Positions 38,912-48,435 of a stretch of DNA of 64,000 nt are shown here, in pieces. The notes under the pieces are model-generated. The model did not search any database. It had not been told where the DNA came from and was given only the letters and a program-made list of their open reading frames with translations. The DNA lies in NCBI RefSeq assembly GCF_015291745.1, contig NZ_CP030059.1, forward strand, positions 1,205,501-1,269,500, written 5' to 3'. This stretch comes from Bradyrhizobium sp. CCBAU 53351 (GTDB taxonomy: Bacteria > Pseudomonadota > Alphaproteobacteria > Rhizobiales > Xanthobacteraceae). How positions within the stretch are numbered: the stretch's first letter is position 1; each line of letters begins with the position of its first letter. The position numbers and the translations under genes were made by a program.

Positions 38912-39118
38912 ATGCAGATCCCTACGCCAGACCCTCAGGAAAGCTGAGGCCAGGGCAAGATAACTCAGTTTGCGCGGCGGCGGCAAGCGAGGCAGGTTTT
39001 GCGATGTAGATTTGGGCTGATTTGTTGAACGCGGGCGCGGCTTCTTTTGCTTTTCCCCGCAAGTGGGCGGGCAAAATCGGCATCTCGCATCCCTTACCTG
39101 CCGGCAGGAGAACCTCAC

Positions 39119-39898
39119 GTGACGCCCATCATGATCGCTGCCCTCGGATTGCTGATGGTCGCCACCGCGTTCCTGTCGGGGCTGTTCGGCATGGCGGGCG
39201 GGCTGATCCTGATCGGTGTGCTGCTCGCCTTGATGCCGCTGCCGACCGCGATGGTGCTGCACGCGATCACGCAGATGGCCTCGAACGGCTGGCGCGCGTT
39301 CCTGTGGCGGGCGCATATCCGCTGGCGGCCGGTTGCGAACTACATGGTCGGCGCTGCCGTCGCGCTCGCGGCCTGGTCGCTCACGCGCTACGTGCCTGAC
39401 AAGCCGATGGCGCTGCTGCTGCTCGGCATCACTCCGTTCATGGCGCGGCTGCTGCCCGCCAACATCAAGCCGGACCCTGACAGGCTCTGGCAGGGCACGG
39501 TCTACGGCACGATCTGCATGGGCCTGATGCTGATGACCGGCGTCTCCGGCCCGCTGCTCGACACCTTCTTCCTTGGCGGCAATTTCGGCCGGCGCGAGAA
39601 GGTGGCGACGAAAGCGATGTGCCAGCTCGTCAGCCATTTCACCAAGCTGATCTATTTCGGCGGCATCATCGATCAGGCCGCAAGCCTCGATCCCGTGCTC
39701 GCCGGCGTTGCGATCGCAGCCTCGATGCTCGGCACCACGCTGGCGCGGCGCATCCTGGAAGCCATGACCGACCAGCAATTCGTCGCCTGGTCGAACAAGC
39801 TGATCACCACCATTGCCTGCTACTACATCGCCTATGGCGGCTGGCTGTTGCTGCGTGCGCCGGTGCTGGCCGCCTTCGACAAGGGAGGTTTGCAATGA
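39119..39898 (+). CDS. TSUP family (TauE/SafE) transporter
   Basis: A 259-residue inner-membrane permease with about eight hydrophobic segments. The family patterns FLSGLFGMAGGLILIGVLL and MLMTGVSGPLLDTFFLGG are clear. TSUP proteins move sulfite, sulfonates or organosulfur acids; the substrate is not determined. The GTG at 39119 has AGGAG 8 bp upstream. A 76-codon gene overlaps its stop (ATGA), and a LysR gene is divergent. Confidence 0.9.
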   Translation: MTPIMIAALGLLMVATAFLSGLFGMAGGLILIGVLLALMPLPTAMVLHAITQMASNGWRAFLWRAHIRWRPVANYMVGAAVALAAWSLTRYVPDKPMALLLLGITPFMARLLPANIKPDPDRLWQGTVYGTICMGLMLMTGVSGPLLDTFFLGGNFGRREKVATKAMCQLVSHFTKLIYFGGIIDQAASLDPVLAGVAIAASMLGTTLARRILEAMTDQQFVAWSNKLITTIACYYIAYGGWLLLRAPVLAAFDKGGLQ

Positions 39899-40125
39899 GC
39901 GAAACTGCCGATCCGCTGGTGCTAGACTTCGTCGAATGGGTCGCGCGCGAGCCGCGCGCCTATGCCGAGGTGGTCGCGACCTGGAAAACCTCGTGCCCGC
40001 GCCTCACCATCTGGGAAGACGCCAGCGAGCGCGGGCTTGTCACGCGTGAGACACTGCCAGGCCTCGGGCTCGTCATCGCGGTGACGGAGCATGGCGAGAG
40101 GTTGCTGCGCACCAACGGGCGGTGA
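39895..40125 (+). CDS. hypothetical protein translationally coupled to the TSUP gene
   Basis: A 76-residue soluble protein: DFVEWVAREPRAYAEVVATW, KTSCPRLTIWEDASERGLVT and a closing VTEHGERLLRTNGR. The pattern resembles small winged-helix-like proteins, but no family can be named. Its ATG overlaps the stop of the permease in ATGA, so both are made from one mRNA. Confidence 0.78.
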   Translation: MSETADPLVLDFVEWVAREPRAYAEVVATWKTSCPRLTIWEDASERGLVTRETLPGLGLVIAVTEHGERLLRTNGR

Positions 40126-40146
40126 CCGGCACTTCCGCTCCACATC

Positions 40147-40226
40147 GTCATTGCGAGCGCCGGCGAAGCAATCCAGAATGTCTTTCGCAGCGGCAGTCTG
40201 GATTGCTCCGCTGCGCTCGCAATGAC
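40147..40226. repeat. intergenic palindromic repeat, family B
   Basis: GTCATTGCGAGCGCCGGCGA at the left and GCGCTCGCAATGAC at the right, with inner arms GCAATCCAGA and TCTGGATTGC. Different family from the CCGG-ended A elements. Its right end reaches the start region of the GST gene. Confidence 0.85.
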
Positions 40227-40236
40227 GGAACAGCAT

Positions 40237-40935
40237 ATGTCGCTCAAACTCTACGAACTCGTCGGCACCGACCCCTCGCGCCCGTTCAGCCCGTATTGCT
40301 GGCGCACGCGGATGGCGCTGGCGCACAAGGGCCTGTCGGCGGAATCGTTTCCCTGGCGCTTCACCGAGAAGAGCGCGCTTGCGCCGCACGGTTCGGAAAA
40401 GGTCCCGGTGCTGCTGCATGACGACAAGCCGGTGGTCGATTCCTGGACGATCGCGAATTATCTCGAAGACACTTTCCCGGGCCGTCCGTCGCTGTTCGGC
40501 GGCGAGGGCGGCCGCGCCATGGCGCGCATGATCAACGCCTTCGGCGACATCGCCATCGTCGGCGGAATCTTCCCGCTGATCGTCGCCGACATCCCGAACA
40601 ATCTCGCCGAAATCGACGCCGCCTATTTCCGCAAATCGCGCGAGGCGCGCTTTGGCGGCAAGAGCCTGGAAGAGGTGATGGCGAGCCGCGACACCGGCGT
40701 GGTCACGTTCCGCAAGTCGCTCGAGGTGATGCGGCAGACGCTGAAGAAGCAGCCCTATCTCGGCGGCGAGGCGCCGAACTACGCCGACTACATCGTGTTC
40801 GGCGGCTTCCAATGGGCGCGCGTGGTGAGCCCGTTCAAGCTGCTGGAAGCGGACGATCCGGTCTACGCCTGGCGGGAAAAATTGCTCGACGCATTCGACG
40901 CCATGGCGCGGAAGTCGCCGGGGCATCAAGTGTAG
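40237..40935 (+). CDS. glutathione S-transferase family protein
   Basis: A 232-residue GST. The N-terminal thioredoxin-like domain has LYELVGTDPSRPFSPYCWRTRMA region and the glutathione-binding segments KVPVLLHDD and VDSWTIANYLED; the C-terminal domain is all-helical (YADYIVFGGFQWARVV). The FSPYCWR motif suggests a Cys or Ser class enzyme similar to LigE/LigF-like beta-etherases, but specificity is unknown. An ATG at 40222 inside the preceding repeat is an alternative start. Confidence 0.92.
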   Translation: MSLKLYELVGTDPSRPFSPYCWRTRMALAHKGLSAESFPWRFTEKSALAPHGSEKVPVLLHDDKPVVDSWTIANYLEDTFPGRPSLFGGEGGRAMARMINAFGDIAIVGGIFPLIVADIPNNLAEIDAAYFRKSREARFGGKSLEEVMASRDTGVVTFRKSLEVMRQTLKKQPYLGGEAPNYADYIVFGGFQWARVVSPFKLLEADDPVYAWREKLLDAFDAMARKSPGHQV

Positions 40936-40953
40936 GGCGCGACATCTCCTCGG

Positions 40954-41061
40954 GTCGTCCCCGCGAACGCGGGGGACCCATACCGCGTGATTATCGAGTG
41001 TTGGTGGTCGCAGCACCGGAACGATGGGCCTTCGCCAAAATTCTTCCTGTGGTTATGGGTC
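40954..41061. repeat. left part of a palindromic repeat (family D) split by IS110 copy 1
   Basis: Starts GTCGTCCCCGCGAACGCGGG and ends in TTATGGGTCC at the left junction of the insertion sequence. The missing right arm, GGCGTTCGCGGGACGAC, is at 42173-42189 on the far side of the element. Confidence 0.85.
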
Positions 41062-41079
41062 CCTGTGTATCGAAATCCT

Positions 41080-42164
<1,085 letters not shown>

Positions 42165-42172
42165 CAGTTGCC

Positions 42173-42189
42173 GGCGTTCGCGGGACGAC
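42173..42189. repeat. right part of a palindromic repeat (family D) split by IS110 copy 1
   Basis: GGCGTTCGCGGGACGAC, the inverted end of the family D element whose left part is at 40954-41061. Joining both sides restores GGGTCCCGGCGTTCGCGGG. Confidence 0.8.
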
Positions 42190-42216
42190 ACTGAGAGTGC
42201 GGCAAGGGTTCTGCCA

Positions 42217-42441
42217 TCACCCACGGTGTTGCATCCTATCCGCTGCGCTCACTGCCTCCGCCGCCGCTTTCCTCAGACACTCGCGGCACAGGCAGTCCTC
42301 GCCCTCGACCGGCATCGGCAGCTTTGCTGTTTCCTCCGCGCACCAGCAATTGCCCGAGAGATCGCAGCCGAACTCGGCGCCGCAGCGTGAGCAGGTCAGG
42401 CGGCGCGGTTCCGGGGTCGAGGTTTCTTGCGGATTTGTCAT
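42217..42441 (-). CDS. cysteine-rich CWC family protein
   Basis: A 74-residue protein with the Cys_rich_CWC pattern: LTCSRCGAEFGCDLSGNCWC followed by DCLCRECLRKA. The eight cysteines probably bind zinc. Small proteins of this family are widespread and of unknown function. It lies directly beside IS110 copy 1 and is divergent from the DUF1800 gene. Confidence 0.88.
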   Translation of the reverse strand: MTNPQETSTPEPRRLTCSRCGAEFGCDLSGNCWCAEETAKLPMPVEGEDCLCRECLRKAAAEAVSAADRMQHRG

Positions 42442-42555
42442 GATTTGCGTCGAAGCTTCGCCGTGATTTTCATGTCGGGTTCATCGGTCGTTGCGATATA
42501 TTAGGCGTCGCGCGCGGACTCGGAAAGCGGCTCCAGGCACGCCAAGGACAAATCG

Positions 42556-44103
42556 ATGGCCCGCGATTCGCAAGCCGCGCTCATTGCGCTCAACCGTTTT
42601 GGCTTCGGTGCTCGCGGTGGTGCCTCGGGCGATCTGATCAACGCAAGCTCAGATCCGCGCGGCTTCGTGAAGGCGGAGCTTGCGCGGCCCAGCGGCGTGC
42701 TGCTCGAGGCGCCCGGCCTGCAATCGACGCAGCAACTCGGGCAGGCCGTGTTCGCCTATCAGGATCAGGTCAAGCAGGCGCGCGAGGCGGCGAAGGCTGC
42801 CGCACCTGCCGACCCGCCGGCGCCGGCCGAACAGAAGCCAGCGCTCCGCCGCAATCTCTCGCTGAACGCGGTCGCGACCGAGATCGCCGGCCAGATGACC
42901 GATGGCAAACCGGCCGACAATGCAGCGAAGCTCGAGACGATGCAGCCGGGCGTTGCCGCGCCGGCGGCAAAGGCCGCGCCGCAGCCGCTCAACGTGATCC
43001 AGAAGACCTTCCGCGCTGAAGCGCTGGCGCGGCTGCAGCGCGCGACGCTGACCACGTGCGGCTTCACCGAGCGGCTCGTCGTGTTCTGGTCCAACCATTT
43101 CTGCATCTCCGCGAGCAAGGGCGAACTGGCGCGGATCTGGGCCGGCGCGTTCGAGCGCGAGGCGATCAGGCCGCACGTGCTCGGACGCTTCGCCGACATG
43201 CTGAAAGCGGTCGAGCAGCATCCGGCGATGCTGTTCTTCCTCGACAACCAGCAATCGCTCGGGCCGGACTCGCGCGCTGGGCAAAACCGCAAGCGCGGGC
43301 TGAACGAGAATCTCGCGCGCGAGATCATGGAGCTGCATACGCTCGGCGTCGGCGGCGGTTATACGCAGGACGACGTCACCTCGCTCGCGCGCATCATCAC
43401 GGGCTGGACCTTCGCCGGCAGGCAAGGGCAGTTGGGCCCTCCCGGCTCCTTCGTGTTCAACGCCAATGCGCATCAGCCCGGGCCGCAAACGCTGCTTGGC
43501 AAGACTTACGAGCCAGTGGGACTCGCGCAGGGCGAGGCCGCGCTCGCCGACATCGCGCGGCATCCGTCCGCCGCGAATTTCATCGCCACCAAATTCGTCC
43601 GCCACTTCGTGGCCGACGATCCGCCGCCGGCGCTGGTTGCGCGGCTGCGCGATGTCTTCGTCAAGACCGACGGCGATCTCAAGGCGATGGCGACCACGCT
43701 GGTCGATTCCGATGAAGCGTGGAAAGCGCCGCTGACCAAGATGCGCAGCCCTTACGATTTCCTCGTCGCGAGCGGCCGGCTGCTCGCGCGCGTGCCGGAG
43801 GATCCCGGCGCCTACCTCAACAATCTCAATCTGCTGGGCCAGCCGCTGTGGTCGCCGGCAGGGCCAAACGGTTTCCCGGACACCAGCGCGGCTTGGGCTG
43901 CGCCGGAAGGCATGAAGCTCAGGCTCGATATCGCCGCGCAGATGGGCGCGCGGCTCGGCAATAACATCGATCCGCTCGACCTGCTGGAGTTCGCGGCGGC
44001 CGATGCGGCCTCGATCGAGACGCGGCGAACCATCGAGCGTGCGGAGTCGCGGCAGCAGGCGCTCGCGCTGCTCCTGATGTCACCGGAAATGCAGAGGAGA
44101 TGA
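42556..44103 (+). CDS. DUF1800 domain-containing protein
   Basis: A 515-residue protein of the DUF1800 family. Recognisable blocks: the N-terminal LIALNRFGFGARGGASGDLI, LTTCGFTERLVVFWSNHFCI, NENLAREIMELHTLGVGGGYT, ITGWTFAGRQGQLGPP and HFVADDPPPALVARL. Despite partner proteins being exported, no clear signal peptide is seen. It overlaps the DUF1501 gene by a few bases. In many bacteria these two families are always paired; the function is unknown. Confidence 0.93.
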   Translation: MARDSQAALIALNRFGFGARGGASGDLINASSDPRGFVKAELARPSGVLLEAPGLQSTQQLGQAVFAYQDQVKQAREAAKAAAPADPPAPAEQKPALRRNLSLNAVATEIAGQMTDGKPADNAAKLETMQPGVAAPAAKAAPQPLNVIQKTFRAEALARLQRATLTTCGFTERLVVFWSNHFCISASKGELARIWAGAFEREAIRPHVLGRFADMLKAVEQHPAMLFFLDNQQSLGPDSRAGQNRKRGLNENLAREIMELHTLGVGGGYTQDDVTSLARIITGWTFAGRQGQLGPPGSFVFNANAHQPGPQTLLGKTYEPVGLAQGEAALADIARHPSAANFIATKFVRHFVADDPPPALVARLRDVFVKTDGDLKAMATTLVDSDEAWKAPLTKMRSPYDFLVASGRLLARVPEDPGAYLNNLNLLGQPLWSPAGPNGFPDTSAAWAAPEGMKLRLDIAAQMGARLGNNIDPLDLLEFAAADAASIETRRTIERAESRQQALALLLMSPEMQRR

Positions 44104-44105
44104 TG

Positions 44106-45323
44106 ATGATCGACTGTGTCGAGAACCGGCTCCTCACCTCGCGCCGCGGTCTTTTGCTCGGCGGCGCCTCGTTCGCGGCCTGGGCCTACCTGCCGAAATT
44201 CGCGCGCGCGGCCGATGGGCGCGATCCCCGGCTGGTCGTGGTGATCCTGCGCGGCGCGCTCGACGGGCTTGCGACCGTCGCCCCGGTCGGTGACCCCGAT
44301 TATGCCGGCCTGCACGGCTCGATCGCGCTCGCGAGTGACGGCGCCCATCCCGCGATCATGCTCGATTCCTTCTTCGCGTTGCATCCGGCGATGCCGGAAT
44401 TTTCGCGCATGTACCGCGACAAGCGCGCCGCGGTGATCCATGCGGTGGCGACGCCCTATCGCGACCGCTCGCATTTCGACGGCCAGGACGTGCTCGAAAG
44501 CGGCTATGCCGGGCCGGGCCGCGTCCAATCCGGCTGGCTCAACCGCGCGCTGGAAGCGCTGCCGCGCGGCGAGCGCGTGTCGAGCGGCCTTGCGATCGGG
44601 CCCACGACGCCGCTGGTGCTGCGCGGCAATGCGCCGACCGTCGGCTGGGCGCCGGTGGCGCTGCCGCAGGCGGATGACGACACCGCGATGCGCCTCGTCG
44701 ATCTCTACCGTCACCGCGACCCCGCGCTGGCGACGGCGCTGTCGCAAGGGTTGCAGCTCGAGAAGGCCGCGAGCGGCGACGACATGAAACGCAAGCCCGG
44801 TAACGCCGTCGCACAGATGCGCCAGGTGGCACGCGGCGCCGCAAAACTGATGGCGGCGGACGACGGCCCGCGCATCGCCGCGCTCGCCTTCGACGGCTGG
44901 GACACGCATGCCAATGAAGGCGGCCCGGTCGGCCGTCTCGCCTTCCTGCTCGGCGGGCTCGACGGCGCGCTCGCCGAATTCGAAAGCGGCCTCAGCGAGC
45001 GCTGGCGCGACACCGTCGTCGTCGTCGCCACCGAATTCGGCCGCACCGCGCGCATCAACGGCACCGACGGCACCGATCACGGCACTGGCACGATCGCACT
45101 GCTCGCCGGCGGCGCCGTGAAGGGCGGCCGCGTCATCTCGGACTGGCCGGGCCTCAAGCTCGCCAACCTCCACGAAGGCCGCGACCTCAAGCCCACCGCC
45201 GATCTGCGCTCGGTGATCAAGGGCGTGCTGCAGGATCAGTTCGGGCTGTCGGACCGCGTGCTGGCGCAGACGGTGTTCCCTGATAGCGCCAGCGCGAAGC
45301 CGATGAAGGGGCTGGTTGCCTAA
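44106..45323 (+). CDS. DUF1501 domain-containing protein, Tat-exported
   Basis: About 405 residues with an N-terminal twin-arginine signal (TSRRGLLLGGASFAAWAYLP). The DUF1501 (sulfatase-like) fold shows VVVILRGALDGLATVAPVGD, HFDGQDVLESG, ALAFDGWDTHANEGG and VVVATEFGRTARINGTDGTDH. Three ATGs in a row overlap the stop of the DUF1800 gene; the third at 44106 has the best spacing from AGAGGAG. The pair is coupled and probably acts in the periplasm. Confidence 0.92.
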   Translation: MIDCVENRLLTSRRGLLLGGASFAAWAYLPKFARAADGRDPRLVVVILRGALDGLATVAPVGDPDYAGLHGSIALASDGAHPAIMLDSFFALHPAMPEFSRMYRDKRAAVIHAVATPYRDRSHFDGQDVLESGYAGPGRVQSGWLNRALEALPRGERVSSGLAIGPTTPLVLRGNAPTVGWAPVALPQADDDTAMRLVDLYRHRDPALATALSQGLQLEKAASGDDMKRKPGNAVAQMRQVARGAAKLMAADDGPRIAALAFDGWDTHANEGGPVGRLAFLLGGLDGALAEFESGLSERWRDTVVVVATEFGRTARINGTDGTDHGTGTIALLAGGAVKGGRVISDWPGLKLANLHEGRDLKPTADLRSVIKGVLQDQFGLSDRVLAQTVFPDSASAKPMKGLVA

Positions 45324-45335
45324 CCCACAAGCGCC

Positions 45336-45377
45336 GTCATTCCGGGGCCCGCGCCTTGCGGCGCATCCCGGAATGAC
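45336..45377. repeat. short palindromic repeat, family A
   Basis: GTCATTCCGGGGCCCGCGCC followed by GCGCATCCCGGAATGAC, a compact hairpin without the inner arms. It lies between the DUF1501 gene and the monooxygenase-like gene. Confidence 0.75.
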
Positions 45378-45409
45378 GAGATAATGGGCCGAGCATCAGG
45401 AGAATCCCC

Positions 45410-45733
45410 ATGTACATCGCCATGAACCGCTTCCGCGTCGCCAAGGGCTCCGAGGCCGCCTTCGAGCAGGTCTGGCTCACGCGCGACACGCATCTGGACA
45501 AGGTGCCGGGCTTCGTCGAATTCCATCTGCTGCGCGGGCCGGAAGCCGAGGACCACACGCTCTACGCCTCGCATACGGTGTGGACGAACTACGCGGCGTT
45601 CGAGGCCTGGACCAAGTCGGAGGCGTTTCGCGCGGCGCATGCGCGGGCCGGTGACACCAAGCCGGCCTATCTCGGTCATCCCCAGTTCGAAGGTTTCGAG
45701 GTGATGCAGACGGTCGGACGCGGCGCCAAATAG
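45410..45733 (+). CDS. antibiotic biosynthesis monooxygenase (ABM) domain protein
   Basis: A 107-residue dimeric ferredoxin-like protein. It starts MYIAMNRFRVAKGSEAAFEQ, then VPGFVEFHLLRGPEAEDHTL and VWTNYAAFEAWTKSEAFRAA, ending in a short tail with HPQFEGFEVMQ. The pattern is close to IsdG/HmoB-like haem-degrading ABM proteins, but no haem-binding residue can be assigned with certainty. Convergent with the aldo/keto reductase gene. Confidence 0.9.
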   Translation: MYIAMNRFRVAKGSEAAFEQVWLTRDTHLDKVPGFVEFHLLRGPEAEDHTLYASHTVWTNYAAFEAWTKSEAFRAAHARAGDTKPAYLGHPQFEGFEVMQTVGRGAK

Positions 45734-45762
45734 CGCCGCGCCTCGGAGATCTGCGCCGAAAA

Positions 45763-46704
45763 TCAGCCCAGCGTGATCTTGTCGATCTCCGCCATGTCCT
45801 CGGCACTGAGCTTCCAGGCGATCGCCTTCACGTTCTGCTCGATCTGCTCGACGCGGGTGGCGCCGGCGATCACGCTCGACACCTGCGGGCGCGCGGCGAG
45901 CCAGGAGAAGGCGAGCTCGAGCATGCTGTGGCCGCGTGCTTTGGCAAAGGCCTGGAGCTTCTCGACCATGTCCTCGTTGCGCGGCGTGACGTAGCGGTCG
46001 CGCAGCCGCGGCGTCTGGCCGAAGCGGGTGTCGCCGGGCGCGGCCTCGCCCTTCCTGTATTTGCCGGTGAGGAGTCCGCTCGCGAGTGGAAAGAACGGCA
46101 ACAGGCCGAGCTGGTATTCGGTCGCGGCCGGCAGCAGATCCTTCTCGATGTCGCGCATGACGAGGGAATATTCGTCCTGGCAGGAGACGAAGCGGCTCAC
46201 GTTCATCGCGCGGGCGACGTACTCCGCTTCCGCGATGCGCCAGGCCGGAAAGTTGGAATTGCCGATGTAGCGCACCTTGCCCTGGCGGACGAGATCGTCC
46301 AGTGCGCGCAGGCTCTCCTCGATCGGCGTCAGCGGATCGTAATCGTGCTGCTGATAGAGATCGATGTAGTCGGTCTTCAGCCGTTTCAGGCTCGCTTCCA
46401 CGGCCGCCATGATGTAGCGGCGCGAGGCGCCCTGCTTGGTGCCGTCTTCCGCCATGGGCTTGGCGTATTTCGTCGCCAGCACGATGTCCTTGCGGCGATC
46501 GCCCAGGACCGTGCCGAGCACCGTCTCCGAGCCTCCCATGTTCGAATAGATGTCGGCGGTGTCGAACAGCGTGATGCCGAGGTCGAGCGCGCGATGGATG
46601 ACCTTGCGGGAGGTCTCCAGGTCCGTGCGCTGCCCGAAATTGTTGCAGCCGAGCCCGACCGCGGACACGCGAAGGCCGGAGGCGCCGAGATTGCGAATTT
46701 CCAT
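45763..46704 (-). CDS. aldo/keto reductase
   Basis: A 313-residue NADPH-dependent TIM-barrel oxidoreductase. It shows GLGCNNFGQRTDLETSRKVI, the catalytic Asp/Tyr pair in LFDTADIYSNMGGSE, the Lys in VLATKYAKP, the His in DLYQQHDYDP and a C-terminal coenzyme site (VSSVIAGATRVEQIEQN). It resembles YhdN/IolS-type reductases. Start at MEIRNLGAS; upstream frame is not conserved. Confidence 0.95.
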   Translation of the reverse strand: MEIRNLGASGLRVSAVGLGCNNFGQRTDLETSRKVIHRALDLGITLFDTADIYSNMGGSETVLGTVLGDRRKDIVLATKYAKPMAEDGTKQGASRRYIMAAVEASLKRLKTDYIDLYQQHDYDPLTPIEESLRALDDLVRQGKVRYIGNSNFPAWRIAEAEYVARAMNVSRFVSCQDEYSLVMRDIEKDLLPAATEYQLGLLPFFPLASGLLTGKYRKGEAAPGDTRFGQTPRLRDRYVTPRNEDMVEKLQAFAKARGHSMLELAFSWLAARPQVSSVIAGATRVEQIEQNVKAIAWKLSAEDMAEIDKITLG

Positions 46705-46807
46705 GGAAGATCCTGTCAGCGATGAGGGCGGCATTCTGACCACCGTGCGCCGCAGCAGCAAGGCCCGCGCCGCGCTGCTGCCATGCCGGCAAGGCGGACA
46801 AAAAAAC

Positions 46808-46844
46808 GCGGCCCCAGTCAGACGCGGCGACTGACGGGGACCGC
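46808..46844 (-). terminator. rho-independent terminator of the GNAT gene
   Basis: On the minus strand GCGGTCCCCGTCAG pairs with CTGACTGGGGCCGC (two single-base bulges) and is followed by G and seven T residues. It lies about 110 bp after the stop of the acetyltransferase gene. Confidence 0.75.
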
Positions 46845-46955
46845 TTTGGGGCGCTTGATCGGTGACGGGGGGCCTGATCAGACGCAGGTGCAGCCTAGTC
46901 CCGCTATGTTACGCGCGGGTGACAGCGGAAGTTATCCACAGGATGCGCGCGGGGA

Positions 46956-47411
46956 TCAAAACAGCTTGCGATAGACGATGAAGCCGGAGCGCTCGGCGAC
47001 CTTGTCGTACAGGCGCTGCGCCGTGAGGTTGGTCTCGTGCGTCTGCCAATAGACGCGCGGCGATCCCGCCAGTTTCGCCCGCTCGTACACCCCATGGATC
47101 AGCGCCGCGCCGACGCCCTTGCCGCGCGCGGCCTCGAGCGTGAACAGGTCCTGCAGATAGCAGGACGGCTCGATCGCGGTGGTGCTGCGATGAAACAGAT
47201 AGTTCGTCATGCCGAGCAGCTTGCCCTCGCTCTCGGCGACGAGGCCGTGCACCGGCTCATAGGCATCGAAGAAGCGCTGCCATGTCATGTGCGTGATCTC
47301 GGGTGCAAGCGCGGTCGGGCCGGAGCGGCCGTAGAAGGCATTGTAGCCGTCCCACAGCGGCAGCCATTGATCATAGTCCTGCTTGGTGACGGAGCGAACG
47401 GTGAGCGACAT
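46956..47411 (-). CDS. GNAT-family N-acetyltransferase
   Basis: A 151-residue acetyltransferase. It opens MSLTVRSVTKQDYDQWLPLW, with the acetyl-CoA pyrophosphate-binding motif LEAARGKGVGAALIHGVYER and a C-terminal VYWQTHETNLTAQRLYDKVA typical of the family. Substrate unknown. An extended frame would add 21 residues; the ATG at 47411 fits the family. A terminator follows downstream. Confidence 0.93.
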   Translation of the reverse strand: MSLTVRSVTKQDYDQWLPLWDGYNAFYGRSGPTALAPEITHMTWQRFFDAYEPVHGLVAESEGKLLGMTNYLFHRSTTAIEPSCYLQDLFTLEAARGKGVGAALIHGVYERAKLAGSPRVYWQTHETNLTAQRLYDKVAERSGFIVYRKLF

Positions 47412-47497
47412 GTGGATTTCCGCGATCTCGGTGCTGCACGACGAAATGATCTCCTTCATACGTGATGATCGCATTGCCGATCAATCGCGCCGTGACA

Positions 47498-48307
47498 TCA
47501 CTCCGCGACGCGCAGATACCGGATCAGCCCGCGGCCCGCGGGGTCGCGTAGCGAGCGGTAGTAGTCGGCGCTTGCAGGCGCGTCGGTGTGACGCACGAGG
47601 TCGGTCACCGGGGTGTAGCTGAGCATCCGTCCGCCGTCCGGCAGCGCGGCGCAGACGAAGCGCAGCACCTCGCCGGTGCGCAGGGCGATGTTGATCGGCG
47701 TGGCATCGCCGGTCCGCACCATCTCCATGCGCTGCGCGATGAAGGTGCCCAATTCGTCTTCGGGCAGCTCGAACGCGCCGGTGTCGCGGCCGTGATACAT
47801 CAGCGCGATGAAAGGCGGCTTGCCGTCGGCGATCTCGTCCGGCAGGCCGAAATAGTCGCGAAACGCGCGGTTGATGAACTCGGCCCGTGTTTCGGCATCG
47901 AGCAGCACGATGCCGATATCGACCTGGTCGAGCGCGGCCGACAGCCGCGCGGCGGTGGCGTGGCTGCGGCGCTCGGCCGCGAAGGTGCCGAGCAGCCGCT
48001 CCCGCATCAGGCCGGTGATGCCGGCGGTGCCGGCAGCGGTGATGGCCAGCAGGCCGAGCTGGACCAGATCGGCGAAAGAGGGGGACACGCCGTGGCGGCT
48101 GAGCAGGAACAGCGTCGCACCGATCACCGCAATGGCTGCGGTCGTGACGGCGGAGGCGAGGCCCGACAACACGCCGGCGAGCGCCACGATGCCGACGAGC
48201 AGCGGCGCCGGCGAGGGCATGGGGATCACGCGATCGAAGAGCATCGCCAGCAGCAGAGTTGCTGCCGTCAGTACCGGACCGGAGATGGCGCGCCATCCGA
48301 ACCGCAT
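47498..48307 (-). CDS. membrane-anchored PAS-domain protein without kinase or cyclase domain
   Basis: A 269-residue protein. Residues about 5-100 contain four hydrophobic segments (ISGPVLTAATLLLAMLFDRV, PLLVGIVALAGVLSGLASAV, AAIAVIGATLFLL, LGLLAITAAGTAGI) reminiscent of DUF4118-type sensor modules. A short coiled linker and a PAS domain follow (LDQVDIGIVLLDAETRAEFI, INRAFRDYFGLPDEIADGK). No histidine kinase, GGDEF or EAL domain exists, so output must come through another protein. The ATG at 48307 is favoured over an upstream TTG. Confidence 0.83.
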   Translation of the reverse strand: MRFGWRAISGPVLTAATLLLAMLFDRVIPMPSPAPLLVGIVALAGVLSGLASAVTTAAIAVIGATLFLLSRHGVSPSFADLVQLGLLAITAAGTAGITGLMRERLLGTFAAERRSHATAARLSAALDQVDIGIVLLDAETRAEFINRAFRDYFGLPDEIADGKPPFIALMYHGRDTGAFELPEDELGTFIAQRMEMVRTGDATPINIALRTGEVLRFVCAALPDGGRMLSYTPVTDLVRHTDAPASADYYRSLRDPAGRGLIRYLRVAE

Positions 48308-48435
48308 GGACCAGTCTCGCTCCTCCCGAACGAGGTAAGACCGCAACTCTGACTGATCGTTGCGCCATTGCGATGCGCTTTTGCGCGGCGTGCTTAAGGC
48401 GCGCCTGCGTGCAAGCCTAAGGCTTTCGAATGATT

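Noticed and set aside
38912..39895. N-terminal extension of the LysR frame over the TSUP gene
   Set aside because: The open frame continues through the divergent permease gene, but the added sequence is low-complexity antisense and lacks any family pattern; the regulator starts near 38911.
40954..40975. Possible CRISPR or tandem repeat from the CGCGAACGCGGG palindrome
   Set aside because: Not periodic and no spacers; it is one end of an intergenic palindromic element. No CRISPR array or cas gene is present in the window.
46932..46940. TTATCCACA, a perfect DnaA box
   Set aside because: Single box in a short intergenic gap, without clustered boxes, an AT-rich unwinding element or dnaA/hemE-type neighbours; one 9-mer match is expected by chance at this scale.
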